A DNA stretch of 64,000 nt. It comes from DASRIA01 sp963768885 (lineage in GTDB: Bacteria; Actinomycetota; Thermoleophilia; Solirubrobacterales; JBBDJG01). A program made the translations under genes and the position numbers. This document shows, piece by piece, positions 21,336 through 29,783 of the stretch. Position 1 is the first letter of the stretch. Each line of letters starts with the position of its first letter. The stretch covers positions 248,001 to 312,000 of the forward strand of contig CAVYJN010000014.1 of assembly GCA_963768885.1 (NCBI GenBank), given 5' to 3'. A model generated the notes under the pieces. That model was not told the origin of the DNA. It saw only the letters and a program-made list of their open reading frames with translations, and did not search any database.

Positions 21336-21932
21336 ATGTCACGGATGACCGCTCTCAGCGACCGCGCGCGCAAGGTGCTCGTGTCGCTCGTCGTCATCGG
21401 CCTGGTCGGCACCGTCGCCGGCCTCGGCGCCTATTCGGCCTTCACCAGCACCACCACGAACCCGGGCAACTCGTTCGCGTCGGGAACGGTGTCGATCGCG
21501 GACAACGACGCAGGCGCCGCGATGTACAGCGTCTCGAACCAGAAGCCCGGCGACTCCGTCACCCAGTGCATCCGGGTGAGCTACACGGGCTCGCTGGCAG
21601 CGGACGTGAAGCTCTACACGCCCAGCTCGATCGGCTCGCTCGGACAGTACGTGGACGTCCAGGTGCGGCCCGGCTCCGGCAACCCGACGTTCCCCGGCTG
21701 CACCGGCTTCACGCCCGATGCCGCGGACATCTACAACGACACGCTCGCCAACTTCCCCACGAGCTACGCGGGCGGCATCCTCGACGCCGGCCCGGCATCG
21801 GCGACGAACTGGGCGAACGGCGACGCGGTCGTCTACCGCTTCACCGTGACCCTCCAGAGCTCCGCCCCCGACGCGGCGCAGGGCCTCACCACCGGCTCCC
21901 ACGCGTTCACGTGGGAGGCACGCAACCAGTAG
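21336..21932 (+). CDS. TasA/camelysin-like secreted protein with SipW-type signal
   Basis: A 198-residue protein. The N-terminus (RKVLVSLVVIGLVGTVAGLGAYSAFTST) is the SipW-cognate signal type: a basic start, long hydrophobic core and cleavage before an S/T-rich segment, followed by GNSFASGTVSIAD as in TasA and camelysin. The mature part is predicted beta-rich, with two Cys. In Bacillus such proteins form biofilm fibres after SipW cleavage; here that role is inferred. AGGAGG stands 7 bases before the ATG. The signal peptidase gene follows 13 bp downstream. Confidence 0.8.
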   Translation: MSRMTALSDRARKVLVSLVVIGLVGTVAGLGAYSAFTSTTTNPGNSFASGTVSIADNDAGAAMYSVSNQKPGDSVTQCIRVSYTGSLAADVKLYTPSSIGSLGQYVDVQVRPGSGNPTFPGCTGFTPDAADIYNDTLANFPTSYAGGILDAGPASATNWANGDAVVYRFTVTLQSSAPDAAQGLTTGSHAFTWEARNQ

Positions 21933-21945
21933 CCCCGATCACTCC

Positions 21946-22551
21946 GTGACGACGACGGAGGGCTCCCCACAGCCCCCGGCACCCTCCGTCGTCGCAGGGG
22001 GAAGGTCACCCGTGACCAAGGCAGCCCGCGTCATCCGCGCCCTCCTGTCCACCCTGCTGTGGCTGGTGCTCGGGCTCGGCATCGCGGGCATGCTCGCGTT
22101 CGGCGCCGCCAAGCTCGCCGGCTACCAGACCTTCACGGTCCTGTCGGGCAGCATGGAGCCCGCGATCTCCACGGGTGACCTCGTGGTCGATGCGCGGATC
22201 TCCGCGGCGGAGGCCCGCGTGGGCGACGTGATCACCTTCCCCGAGCCCCGCACCCGCCGCCTGATCACCCACCGGCTCGTGCACAAGCGCGTGGCGCACG
22301 GATGGGCCCGGATGCGCACGCAGGGCGACTCCAACAACGCGCCCGAGCGCTGGAGCATCCCCGCCGACGGGCAGATCGGCAGGGTCGCGCTGAGCATCCC
22401 CAAGGGCGGCTACGTCGCCGCGTTCGTGAACGCGCGCACCGCGCAACTGCTGCTGGTCGTGATCCCCGCCGTGCTGCTCGGCCTGCTCGAGCTGATCCGC
22501 ATCTGGCGCCCCCGCTCGCGGGAGGCCGACGGACATGTCCGTCCCGCGTAG
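21946..22551 (+). CDS. SipW-type (ER-type) signal peptidase I
   Basis: A 201-residue membrane protease with one helix before the catalytic domain (residues 28-60) and one at the C-terminus (165-185). The catalytic Ser69 lies in LSGSMEP. In place of the bacterial Lys there is His109 in LITHRLV, and TQGDSN provides Asp128; this Ser-His-Asp set defines the archaeal/eukaryotic/SipW branch. It lies between two proteins with matching signal peptides, so these are its likely substrates. The start is GTG at 21946; the end overlaps the next gene by 17 nt. Confidence 0.9.
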   Translation: MTTTEGSPQPPAPSVVAGGRSPVTKAARVIRALLSTLLWLVLGLGIAGMLAFGAAKLAGYQTFTVLSGSMEPAISTGDLVVDARISAAEARVGDVITFPEPRTRRLITHRLVHKRVAHGWARMRTQGDSNNAPERWSIPADGQIGRVALSIPKGGYVAAFVNARTAQLLLVVIPAVLLGLLELIRIWRPRSREADGHVRPA

Positions 22552-23503
22552 GCTGCTGCTCGCCGCCGCCCTGCTGGCCGTGCTCGCGGTGCTCGCCGCG
22601 CAGGTCACGTTCGGGGCCTTCGGCGCGAACACCGGGAACTCGGCGAACAACTTCGGCGCCGCGACCGACTGGGTCGCGCCGGCCGTTTCGGCGACCGTGA
22701 TCTCGAAGACCCCGGGGTACCGCGCCGGCCACGTCAAGCAGGGCGGCACCTACTACGTGTACGCGAACGTGAGCGACACCGGAAACCCCGCCAGCGGCGT
22801 GGCCTCCGTGACGGCGAACGTGAGCGCGATCACCACCGGCGCGACCGCGGTCGCGCTGGTGGCGGGCTCCTACACGGCCGAGGGCGTCTCCTACGGGTAC
22901 CGCAGCGCCTCGCGCGTGGCGGACAACCCGCTGTCGGCGGGGAGCAAGGCCTACTCGATCACGTCCGGCGACGCCGCGGGCAACAGCGGCACCCAGTCCG
23001 GGTACTCGGTGACCGTCGACAACACCGCCCCGGCCGCGTCCGACGTGCAGGCGGCCAACGGCGCATCGATCGTCGGCCGGCCGGAGCAGAACGACACGAT
23101 CACCTACACGTTCTCGGAGCCGGTCGACCCGCAGTCGGTCCTGGCCGGCTGGACGGGACCCGCGACCAACGTGGTCGTGCGGATCAACAACACCAACCCC
23201 GACACGGTGCTGATCTACAACGCGGCCAACACGACGCAGCTGCCGCTCGGCAGCGTGAACCTGGCGCGCAACGACTACGTCGGCGCCAACCGCACCTTTG
23301 GCGCCACCGGCACCCCCTCCAGCATGGTCATGAGCGGGTCGTCGATCACGGTCACGCTCGGCACCCAGAGCGGGGCAGGGACGACCGCCGGCGCCAACAC
23401 GACGATGACGTGGACCCCGTCGACCGCCACCTACGACCGCGCCGGGAACGCCGGCTCGGCCACCGCGGCGACCGAGTCGGGCGCGGCCGACAAGGAGTTC
23501 TAG
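22535..23503 (+). CDS. Secreted SipW-substrate-like surface protein
   Basis: A 322-residue secreted protein. After a hydrophobic signal (LLLAAALLAVLAVLA) the sequence VTFGAFGANTGNSANNFGAATDW has the aromatic/Asn/Ser pattern of SipW substrates. The rest is Thr/Ser/Gly/Ala-rich, with an Ig-like segment (YYVYANVSDTGNPASGVASV) and a C-terminal half of the type FSEPVDPQSVLAGWTGPATNVVVRI, as in actinobacterial surface adhesion proteins. The 17-nt overlap with the peptidase gene implies coupling. No enzyme motif is visible. Confidence 0.7.
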   Translation: MSVPRRLLLAAALLAVLAVLAAQVTFGAFGANTGNSANNFGAATDWVAPAVSATVISKTPGYRAGHVKQGGTYYVYANVSDTGNPASGVASVTANVSAITTGATAVALVAGSYTAEGVSYGYRSASRVADNPLSAGSKAYSITSGDAAGNSGTQSGYSVTVDNTAPAASDVQAANGASIVGRPEQNDTITYTFSEPVDPQSVLAGWTGPATNVVVRINNTNPDTVLIYNAANTTQLPLGSVNLARNDYVGANRTFGATGTPSSMVMSGSSITVTLGTQSGAGTTAGANTTMTWTPSTATYDRAGNAGSATAATESGAADKEF

Positions 23504-23546
23504 GTCGTTGCGGGAACGGGACGCCGAGCTCCGCTTCGAGCGCTGT

Positions 23547-23552
23547 TAGCAT
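23547..23552 (+). promoter_or_regulatory. -10 box of a predicted leaderless purC transcript (TAGCAT)
   Basis: TAGCAT ends 7 nt before the GTG start of purC. This would start the second purine operon (purC to purH). Confidence 0.5.
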
Positions 23553-23559
23553 CGAGCGG

Positions 23560-24440
23560 GTGCCCGGAACCGCCGCCGATCTAGCGGGTCTCACCCTCCA
23601 CAGCCGCGGGAAGGTCCGTGAGATGTACGACCTCGGCGACCAGCTGCTGATGGTCGCCTCGGACCGCATCTCCGCCTACGACGTCGTGCTGCCGACGCCG
23701 ATCCCGGACAAGGGCAAGGTGCTCACCGGCCTGTCCGTCTTCTGGTTCGGGCTGACGCAGGAGATCGTGCCGAACCACCTGCTCTCGACCGACGTCCCGG
23801 AGGAGGCGCGGGGCCGCGGGCTGCTCGTGCGCAAGCTCGACATCTTCCCGGTCGAGTGCGTGGTGCGGGGCTATCTGTCGGGCTCGGGCTGGAAGGAATA
23901 CAGCGCGACCGGTTCCGTCTGCGGCATCGACCTGCCGGCCGGGCTGCGCGAGTCCGACCGCCTGCCGGAGCCGATCTTCACCCCCGCCACGAAGGCGGAG
24001 CTGGGCGAGCACGACGAGAACATCGACTTCGACCGCGCCGCGGAGATCGTCGGCGACCGCGCGACGATGGAGGAGCTGCGGCGGCTCTCGCTCGCCGTCT
24101 ACGCGCGCGGGGCCGAGCACGCCGAGCGCAACGGCGTGATCCTCGCCGACACCAAGTTCGAGTTCGGCCGCGACCAGCAGGGCCGGATCGTGCTCGCGGA
24201 CGAGGTCCTGACCCCGGACTCCTCCCGCTTCTGGCCGGCCGACCGCTACGAGCCGGGGCGGGCACAGCCGTCCTATCGACAAGCAGTACGTGCGTGACTG
24301 GCTCGAACGAGTCCGGCTGGGACCACTCCCCGCCCGGGCCGCAGCTGCCGGAGGACGTGGTGCAGAACACGCGCGCGAAGTACGTCGAGGCGTACGAGCG
24401 GATCACGCAAGAGCCGTTCCAGCGCTGGCTCGATAGTTGA
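23560..24440 (+). CDS. purC: SAICAR synthetase PurC, two frameshifts
   Basis: Joins aspartate to CAIR with ATP. The GTG start at 23560 gives a PurC beginning with SRGKVREMYDLGDQLLMVASDRISAYD; VVRGYLSGSGWKEY and LADTKFEFG follow. Near the end the frame moves at 24271-24276 (to IDKQYVRDWL) and again at 24305 (to NESGWDHSPPGPQLP), each as if one base were surplus; the last frame ends at TGA 24438-24440. Repaired length is about 292 residues. All substrate-binding segments lie before the shifts. The stop overlaps the purS TTG. Confidence 0.93.
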
Positions 24441-24685
24441 GGGTCCGCGTCCTGATCCGGCCCAAGGAGGGCATCCTCGACCCGCAGGGGCAGGCGGTCG
24501 AGCGCGCGCTCCCGGCGCTCGGCTACGAGGACGTGTCCAACGTGCACGTCGGGCGGCTGGTGGAGCTCGACGTCGGCGAGGCGAAGGACGTCGAGGCGCG
24601 GGTCGGCGAGATGTGCGAGCGGCTGCTCGCCAATCCGCTGATCGAGAGCTACGAGGTCCAGCCCCTGACCGGCGACGACCGATGA
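24437..24685 (+). CDS. purS: FGAM synthase subunit PurS
   Basis: The 82-residue structural subunit that links PurL and PurQ. It starts at TTG 24437 (overlap TTGA with purC) as MRVRVLIRPKEGILDPQGQAVERAL, with GYEDVSNVHVGRLVELD in the middle and CERLLANPLIESYEV near the end, all typical of PurS. Its presence means this PurL is the small type needing PurS and PurQ. The stop overlaps purQ as ATGA. Confidence 0.95.
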   Translation: MRVRVLIRPKEGILDPQGQAVERALPALGYEDVSNVHVGRLVELDVGEAKDVEARVGEMCERLLANPLIESYEVQPLTGDDR

Positions 24686-25354
24686 GCGCGCGGGTCGGAG
24701 TCGTCGTCTTCCCCGGGTCGTGCGACGAGGCCGACGCCGCCCTCGCGGTGCGACGCGCCGGCCACGAGGCGGAGTACCTCTGGCACGGCGACCGCGACCT
24801 CGGCGGCATCGACGCGGTCGTGATCCCGGGGGGCTTCTCCTACGGCGACTACCTGCGGGCCGGCGCGATCGCGCGGTTCGCGCCCTTGATGGAGGAGGTC
24901 TCGCGGTTCGCCCGCGAAGGGGGGCCGTTGCTCGGCATCTGCAACGGCTTCCAGGTGCTCTGCGAGGCCGGGCTGCTGCCGGGCGCGCTGCTGCCCAACG
25001 TCTCGCTGCGGTTCGTGTGCCGCCAGGTCGGGGTGCGGGTCGAGCACGATCGCAGCGTCTTCACCCGCGGCTGCGAGCCGGGCGAGGTGCTGTCGCTGCC
25101 CGTGAAGCACAGCGTCGGGCGCTGGTTCGCCCCGCCGGGCGAGCTCGAGCGCCTCGAGGCCAACGGCCAGCTGCTGCTGCGCTACACGCCGGGGTCCAAT
25201 CCCAACGGGTCCACGCTCGACGTCGCCGGGGTGTCGCAACGAGGCGGGCAACGTGCTCGGCCTGATGCCCCATCCCGAGCACGCGACCGACGCGCTGACG
25301 GGTTCCACCGACGGCCTGCGCCTGTTCGCCGCGCTCGCTCCCGTAGCGGCGTGA
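24682..25354 (+). CDS. purQ: FGAM synthase glutaminase subunit PurQ, one frameshift
   Basis: Class I glutamine amidotransferase that supplies ammonia to PurL. The 223-residue protein begins MSARVGVVVFPGSCDE. The nucleophile Cys lies in GICNGFQVL near residue 92, and the C-terminal His and Glu in LMPHPEHA appear only after a frame change at 25234-25237 (GVCNEAGNVLG restored by removing one C). ATG at 24682 overlaps the purS stop; the TGA at 25352-25354 overlaps the purL GTG. The catalytic triad is complete after repair. Confidence 0.93.
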
Positions 25355-27597
25355 GCGCGACCGCGGAGCACCATCCCGGCATTCGTCGCCGAGGCGCGCG
25401 CGCTCGGCCTCACCGACCACGAGCTCGAGCGCATCTGTGCGCTGCTCGGGCGCGAGCCGAACCAGGTGGAGCTCGCGGTCTTCTCGCTGCTCTGGTCCGA
25501 GCACTGCGCCTACAAGCACTCGAAGAAGCTGCTGCGCAAGCTCCCGACCGAGGGCGAGCGGGTGCTGATGGGGCCGGGCGAGAACGCGGGCGCGATCGAC
25601 GCGGGCGACGGGCTCGCGGTCGTCTTCAAGGTCGAGAGCCACAACCACCCCTCCGCCGTCGAGCCCTTCCAGGGCGCGGCAACGGGAGTCGGCGGGCATC
25701 CTGCGCGACATCTTCGCGCTCGGCGCGCGCCCGGTGGCCGTGCTGGACTCGCTGCGCTTCGGCGACCTCGACACACCGCGCACGCGCTACCTGCTCGAGC
25801 GCGTGGTCGCGGGCATCGGCGCGTACGGCAACTCGGTCGGCGTGCCGACCGTCGGCGGCGAGATCTACTTCGAGGCGCCCTACGAGCAGAACTGCCTCGT
25901 GAACGCGATGTGCGTCGGGCTCGCGCCCGCCGACCGGCTGATGAGCGCGGCTGCGGCCGGGCCCGGGAACACGATCGTGCTGCTCGGCGCGCGCACCGGG
26001 CGGGACGGCATCGGCGGCGCGAGCGTGCTCGCCTCGGCGGAGCTCGAGGAGGGCGACGCGAAGCGCCCGACCGTCCAGATCGGCGACCCGTTCGAGGAGA
26101 GCAAGCTGATCGAGTGCTGCCTCGAGCTGGTCGACTCGGGGCTGCTCGTGTCGCTTCAGGACCTGGGCGCCGCCGGGCTTTCCTCGAGCACCAGCGAGAT
26201 GGCCGCGAAGGGGGAGGTGGGCATCGATCTCGACGTGTCCCGGGTCCCGCTGCGCGAGCGCGACATGGAGCCCTTCGAGATCATGATCTCCGAGTCCCAG
26301 GAGCGGATGTTGTGCGTGGTCGAGCCGGCGCGGGTGGACGAGGTGCTCGCGGTCTGCGGGCGCTGGGAGACCCGCGCGTCGGCGATCGGCGAAGGTCACC
26401 GCCGACCCGCGGCTGCGCGTCTTCGACGGCGAGCGGCTGGTGGGCGACATGCCGGTGGCCGCGCTCGTCGACGAATGCCCCCTCTACGACCTCGATCCGC
26501 GCGAGCCGGCCGACCGGCTCGAGCCGTTCGCGCGCCCGCGACGGCGGATCGATCCCGGCGCCGACGCCGGAGACGCGTTTCGCGCGCTGCTCGGATCCGA
26601 GAACGTCGCCAGCCGGCGCTGGGTGTTCGAGCAGTACGACTCGCTCGTGGGCAGCCGCACCGTGCGGCGCCCCCAGCAGGCGGACGCCTCGGTCCTGCGC
26701 CTCGCGCTCGGGGAGATCGAGACCGACCGCGCGCTCGCCGTGGCGATCGACGGCAACGGCCGCCGCGTGGCCTGCGACCCCTACGTCGGAGCCGCCGAGG
26801 CCGTCGCCGAGTGCGCCGCGAACCTCGCGTGCGTCGGCGCGGAGCCGCTCGGGCTGACGAACTGCCTGAACTTCGGCAACCCCGAGAAGCCGCACGTCGC
26901 CTGGCAGCTCACGAGGGCGGTCGAGGGCCTGGCCGCGGGCTGCCGCGCCTTCGGGGTCCCGGTCGTGGGCGGCAACGTGTCGCTCTACAACGAGGGGCCC
27001 GAGGGACCGATCTACCCGACGCCGGTGGTGGGCATGGTCGGCGAGCTGCCCGACGCCGCGCGGGCGGGCGCACAGGCCTTCTCGGAGGCGGGGGACGTGG
27101 TCGCCCTGATCGGCCCGTTCGAGCCCTCGCTGCTCGGGTCGGAGCTGAGCCGCCTGGACGGCACGCTCGAGGGCCGCCTCGAGCCGTTCGACCTGAAGAA
27201 GGTGCGCGAGGCGCTCGAGATCGTGCGCGACGCGGTGCGCGCGGGCGTGCTGCGCAGCGCCCACGACGTCTCCGACGGCGGCATCGCGTGCTGCGTCGCG
27301 GAGTGCGCGATCGCGGGCGGCGTCGGCGCGACCCTCGACCTCGAGCCGCTCGCGCGTCGCGCGGACGTCGACGGGCGCACCGCGCTGTTCGGCGAGGGGC
27401 CCGGCGGGATCGTGGTCTCCGGGCCGCGCGACGCCCTGCTGGAGCTGAGCGGACGCGCCGCCGGCGTGGGGTTCCTGGCGCTCGGCCAAGTGGCCGGCGA
27501 TGACCTGCGGATGGCGGCGCCCGCTGCTAGGCTTGACGTCTCGGTCGAAGATGCCGGCGTTCTCTTCGACTCGGCCTTAGCGAACCGGGCTTCGTGA
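25351..27597 (+). CDS. purL: FGAM synthase large subunit PurL (small-type), three frameshifts
   Basis: ATP-dependent amination of FGAR to FGAM. Four frame segments join into one PurL of about 747 residues, the size of the Bacillus-type enzyme: start to about 25370; LGLTDHELERI to VEPFQGAATGVGG; ILRDIFALGARPVAVLDSLRFGD to ETRASAIGE; VTADPRLRVFDGERLVGDMPV to the stop. The shifts lie at 25366-25385, 25691-25697 and 26391-26395, each equal to one surplus base. Landmarks are SEHCAYKHSKK, FKVESHNHPS and GNVSLYNE. GTG at 25351 overlaps the purQ stop, and the TGA overlaps the purF GTG. Three hits in 2.2 kb make this the most affected gene. Confidence 0.93.
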
Positions 27598-29102
27598 ACT
27601 GGGGATCACACTTCGGCGCAGCCGCAGGCGCGCGTTCGCGCGCCGGTCTCACTGAACCAGCGCCGGCCCCGGGCGACGCGCCGGGTTTCGAGCGCGACGG
27701 CCCGCGCGACGAGTGCGGCGTCTTCGGCGTCTACGCACCCGAGCTCGACGTCTCCCGCCTCGCGTACTTCGCGCTCTACGCGCTTCAGCACCGCGGCCAG
27801 GAGTCGGCCGGGATCGCGACCGCCGAGCACGGCCACATCACGACCCAGCGCGACCTCGGCCTGGTCTCCCAGGTGTTCGACGAGCGCAGCCTCCAGGCGC
27901 TCACCGGCGAGATGGCGATCGGCCACGTGCGCTACTCGACGACCGGCCACAGCGGCTGGGAGAACTCCCAGCCCGTCTACCGGCACGACCGCCGCGTGGT
28001 GGCACTCGGTCACAACGGCAACCTCACCAACGCCGTCGACCTCTACAACGAGCTGACCGCTCAGGGCGTGCGATTCCGCTCCACCTCGGACTCGGAGATC
28101 ATCGCCGCGCTGATCGCCTCCCACGAGGCACAGGAGATCGAGGACGCGGTCGCGGACGTGATGGGCCGCCTCCGGGGCGCGTACTCGACCGTGGTCATGA
28201 CGGAGGACCGCATCGTGGCGTTCCGCGACCCGGCCGGCGTGCGCCCGCTCTGCCTGGGCCAGCTCGGTGACCGCTACGTGGTCGCCTCGGAGAGCTGCGC
28301 GCTCGACATCATCGGCGCCACGCTGATGCGCGAGGTGCAGCCGGGCGAGCTCGTGTCGCTGGGCGCGCGCGGCATCGAGACGCGCATGGCCGTCGCGTCC
28401 GAGCGCCCCGCTCTGTGCGTGTTCGAGCACATCTACTTCTCGCGCCCGGACTCCAAGCTCGAAGGCCGCACGCTCCAGTCCGTGCGCGGCAAGATGGGCG
28501 AGATCCTCGCGCGCGAGGCCCCGGTCGACGCTGATCTCGTGATCTCGGTCCCGGACTCGGGCAACGCCGCGGCCAAGGGGTTCGCGCGCGCGTCGGGCAT
28601 CGCCCAGGACGACGGCCTGATCAAGAACCGTTACGTCGCGCGCACCTTCATCCAGCCCGGGCAGGAGCTGCGCCGGCACGGCCTGCGCATGAAGTTCAAC
28701 CCGCTTCCCGAGGTCGTGGGCGGCAAGCGCCTCGTCGTCGTGGACGACTCGATCGTGCGCGGCAACACGATGCGCCAGATCGTGCGCATGCTGCGCGAGG
28801 CCGGCGCGCAGGAGGTCCACCTGCGCATGTCCTCCCCGCCGATCCGCTACCCGTGCCACTACGGGGTCGACATGCCGACCAGCGAGGAGATGATCGCCCA
28901 CGGGCGCTCGATCGCGGACGTCGCCGCCGAGCTCGGCGCGGACTCGCTCGCCTACCTCTCGCTCGAGGGCGTGTACGCGGCGGTCGGCTCCGAGCGCGAG
29001 ACGCACTGCGACGCCTGCTTCACGGGCCACTACCCGCTCGAGGGCACCAACGGGGCGAACGGCAAGCACGCGCTGGAAGAGCTCCCGCTGGTAAGAGCAT
29101 GA
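27594..29102 (+). CDS. purF: Amidophosphoribosyltransferase PurF
   Basis: Committing step of purine synthesis: PRPP plus glutamine to phosphoribosylamine. The 502-residue protein has a propeptide of about 39 residues before the class II amidotransferase Cys (DECGVFGVY), so self-processing is expected. The PRPP-binding motif VVVDDSIVRGNT lies near 380. Cys in ALCVFEHIYF, YPCHYG and HCDAC match the four [4Fe-4S] ligands of the Bacillus-type enzyme. The GTG start overlaps the purL stop. No frameshift. In many genomes purM follows purF, but here purN does. Confidence 0.95.
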   Translation: MNWGSHFGAAAGARSRAGLTEPAPAPGDAPGFERDGPRDECGVFGVYAPELDVSRLAYFALYALQHRGQESAGIATAEHGHITTQRDLGLVSQVFDERSLQALTGEMAIGHVRYSTTGHSGWENSQPVYRHDRRVVALGHNGNLTNAVDLYNELTAQGVRFRSTSDSEIIAALIASHEAQEIEDAVADVMGRLRGAYSTVVMTEDRIVAFRDPAGVRPLCLGQLGDRYVVASESCALDIIGATLMREVQPGELVSLGARGIETRMAVASERPALCVFEHIYFSRPDSKLEGRTLQSVRGKMGEILAREAPVDADLVISVPDSGNAAAKGFARASGIAQDDGLIKNRYVARTFIQPGQELRRHGLRMKFNPLPEVVGGKRLVVVDDSIVRGNTMRQIVRMLREAGAQEVHLRMSSPPIRYPCHYGVDMPTSEEMIAHGRSIADVAAELGADSLAYLSLEGVYAAVGSERETHCDACFTGHYPLEGTNGANGKHALEELPLVRA

Positions 29103-29103
29103 G

Positions 29104-29129
29104 CCGGCCGCGGCCGAGCCCGCGGCCGG
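29104..29129. terminator. 10-bp GC hairpin between purF and purN
   Basis: CCGGCCGCGG, a 6-nt loop and the exact complement lie in the 39-bp gap right after the purF stop. It lacks a T-run, so it may act as an attenuator or RNA stabiliser within the operon rather than a full terminator. Confidence 0.4.
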
Positions 29130-29141
29130 GTTAGCAGCAGG

Positions 29142-29783
29142 ATGCCGGACCGCTTCCCGATCGCGGTGCTGGTGTCGGGCTCGGGCACCAACCTGCAGGC
29201 GTTGCTCGACCACGTCCACGGCCGCGACGGCATCGAGGTCGACGTGGTCGTCAGCAACCGCGCGGACGCGCCGGCGCTCGAGCGGGCGCGGAGCGCCGGC
29301 GTGGAGGCCGCGGTCTTCGACGCCGCCGACCACCCGAGCCGCGGCGAGCGCGATCGCGCGATGGCCGGCTTCCTGAAGGAGCGGGAAGTCGCGCTCGTCG
29401 TGCTCGCGGGCTACATGCAGTTGCTGGACCCGCTGTTCATCTCGCAGTTCCCGCATGCGGTGATCAACGTCCATCCGGCGCTGCTGCCAGCCTTCCCGGG
29501 CGCACACCCCATCGAGGACCAGATCGCCTACGGAGTGAAAGTCAGCGGAGTGACGGTCCATTTCGTGGACGACGGAGTAGACACGGGCCCGATCATCTTG
29601 CAGCAGGCAGTAACGCTTCCCTACACTCGGGACGATAAGGAGATCCTGACGGTCCTCCACCGCACGGAACACCAACTCCTGCCCCGAGCAGTCCGCCTGA
29701 TCGCCAAGGGGGCGGTCAGCCTGGATCCCGACAACCCACGCCTCGTACGCGTGGACGAGAGCTCCTTGGAGAACGATGGCTGA
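29142..29783 (+). CDS. purN: GAR formyltransferase PurN
   Basis: Transfers the formyl group from 10-formyl-THF to GAR. The 213-residue protein has VSGSGTNLQALL at the N-terminus for phosphate binding. The catalytic residues are Asn109 and His111 in INVHPALLPAFPG and Asp147 in DDGVDTGPII. A ribosome-site-like AGCAGG stands before the ATG at 29142. It overlaps purH by 8 nt. Complete. Confidence 0.95.
   Translation: MPDRFPIAVLVSGSGTNLQALLDHVHGRDGIEVDVVVSNRADAPALERARSAGVEAAVFDAADHPSRGERDRAMAGFLKEREVALVVLAGYMQLLDPLFISQFPHAVINVHPALLPAFPGAHPIEDQIAYGVKVSGVTVHFVDDGVDTGPIILQQAVTLPYTRDDKEILTVLHRTEHQLLPRAVRLIAKGAVSLDPDNPRLVRVDESSLENDG

Noticed and set aside
24271..26395. Programmed ribosomal frameshifting in purC, purQ and purL
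   Set aside because: No slippery heptamers or conserved stimulatory structures, and six separate shifts in three enzymes is not a known regulatory design.
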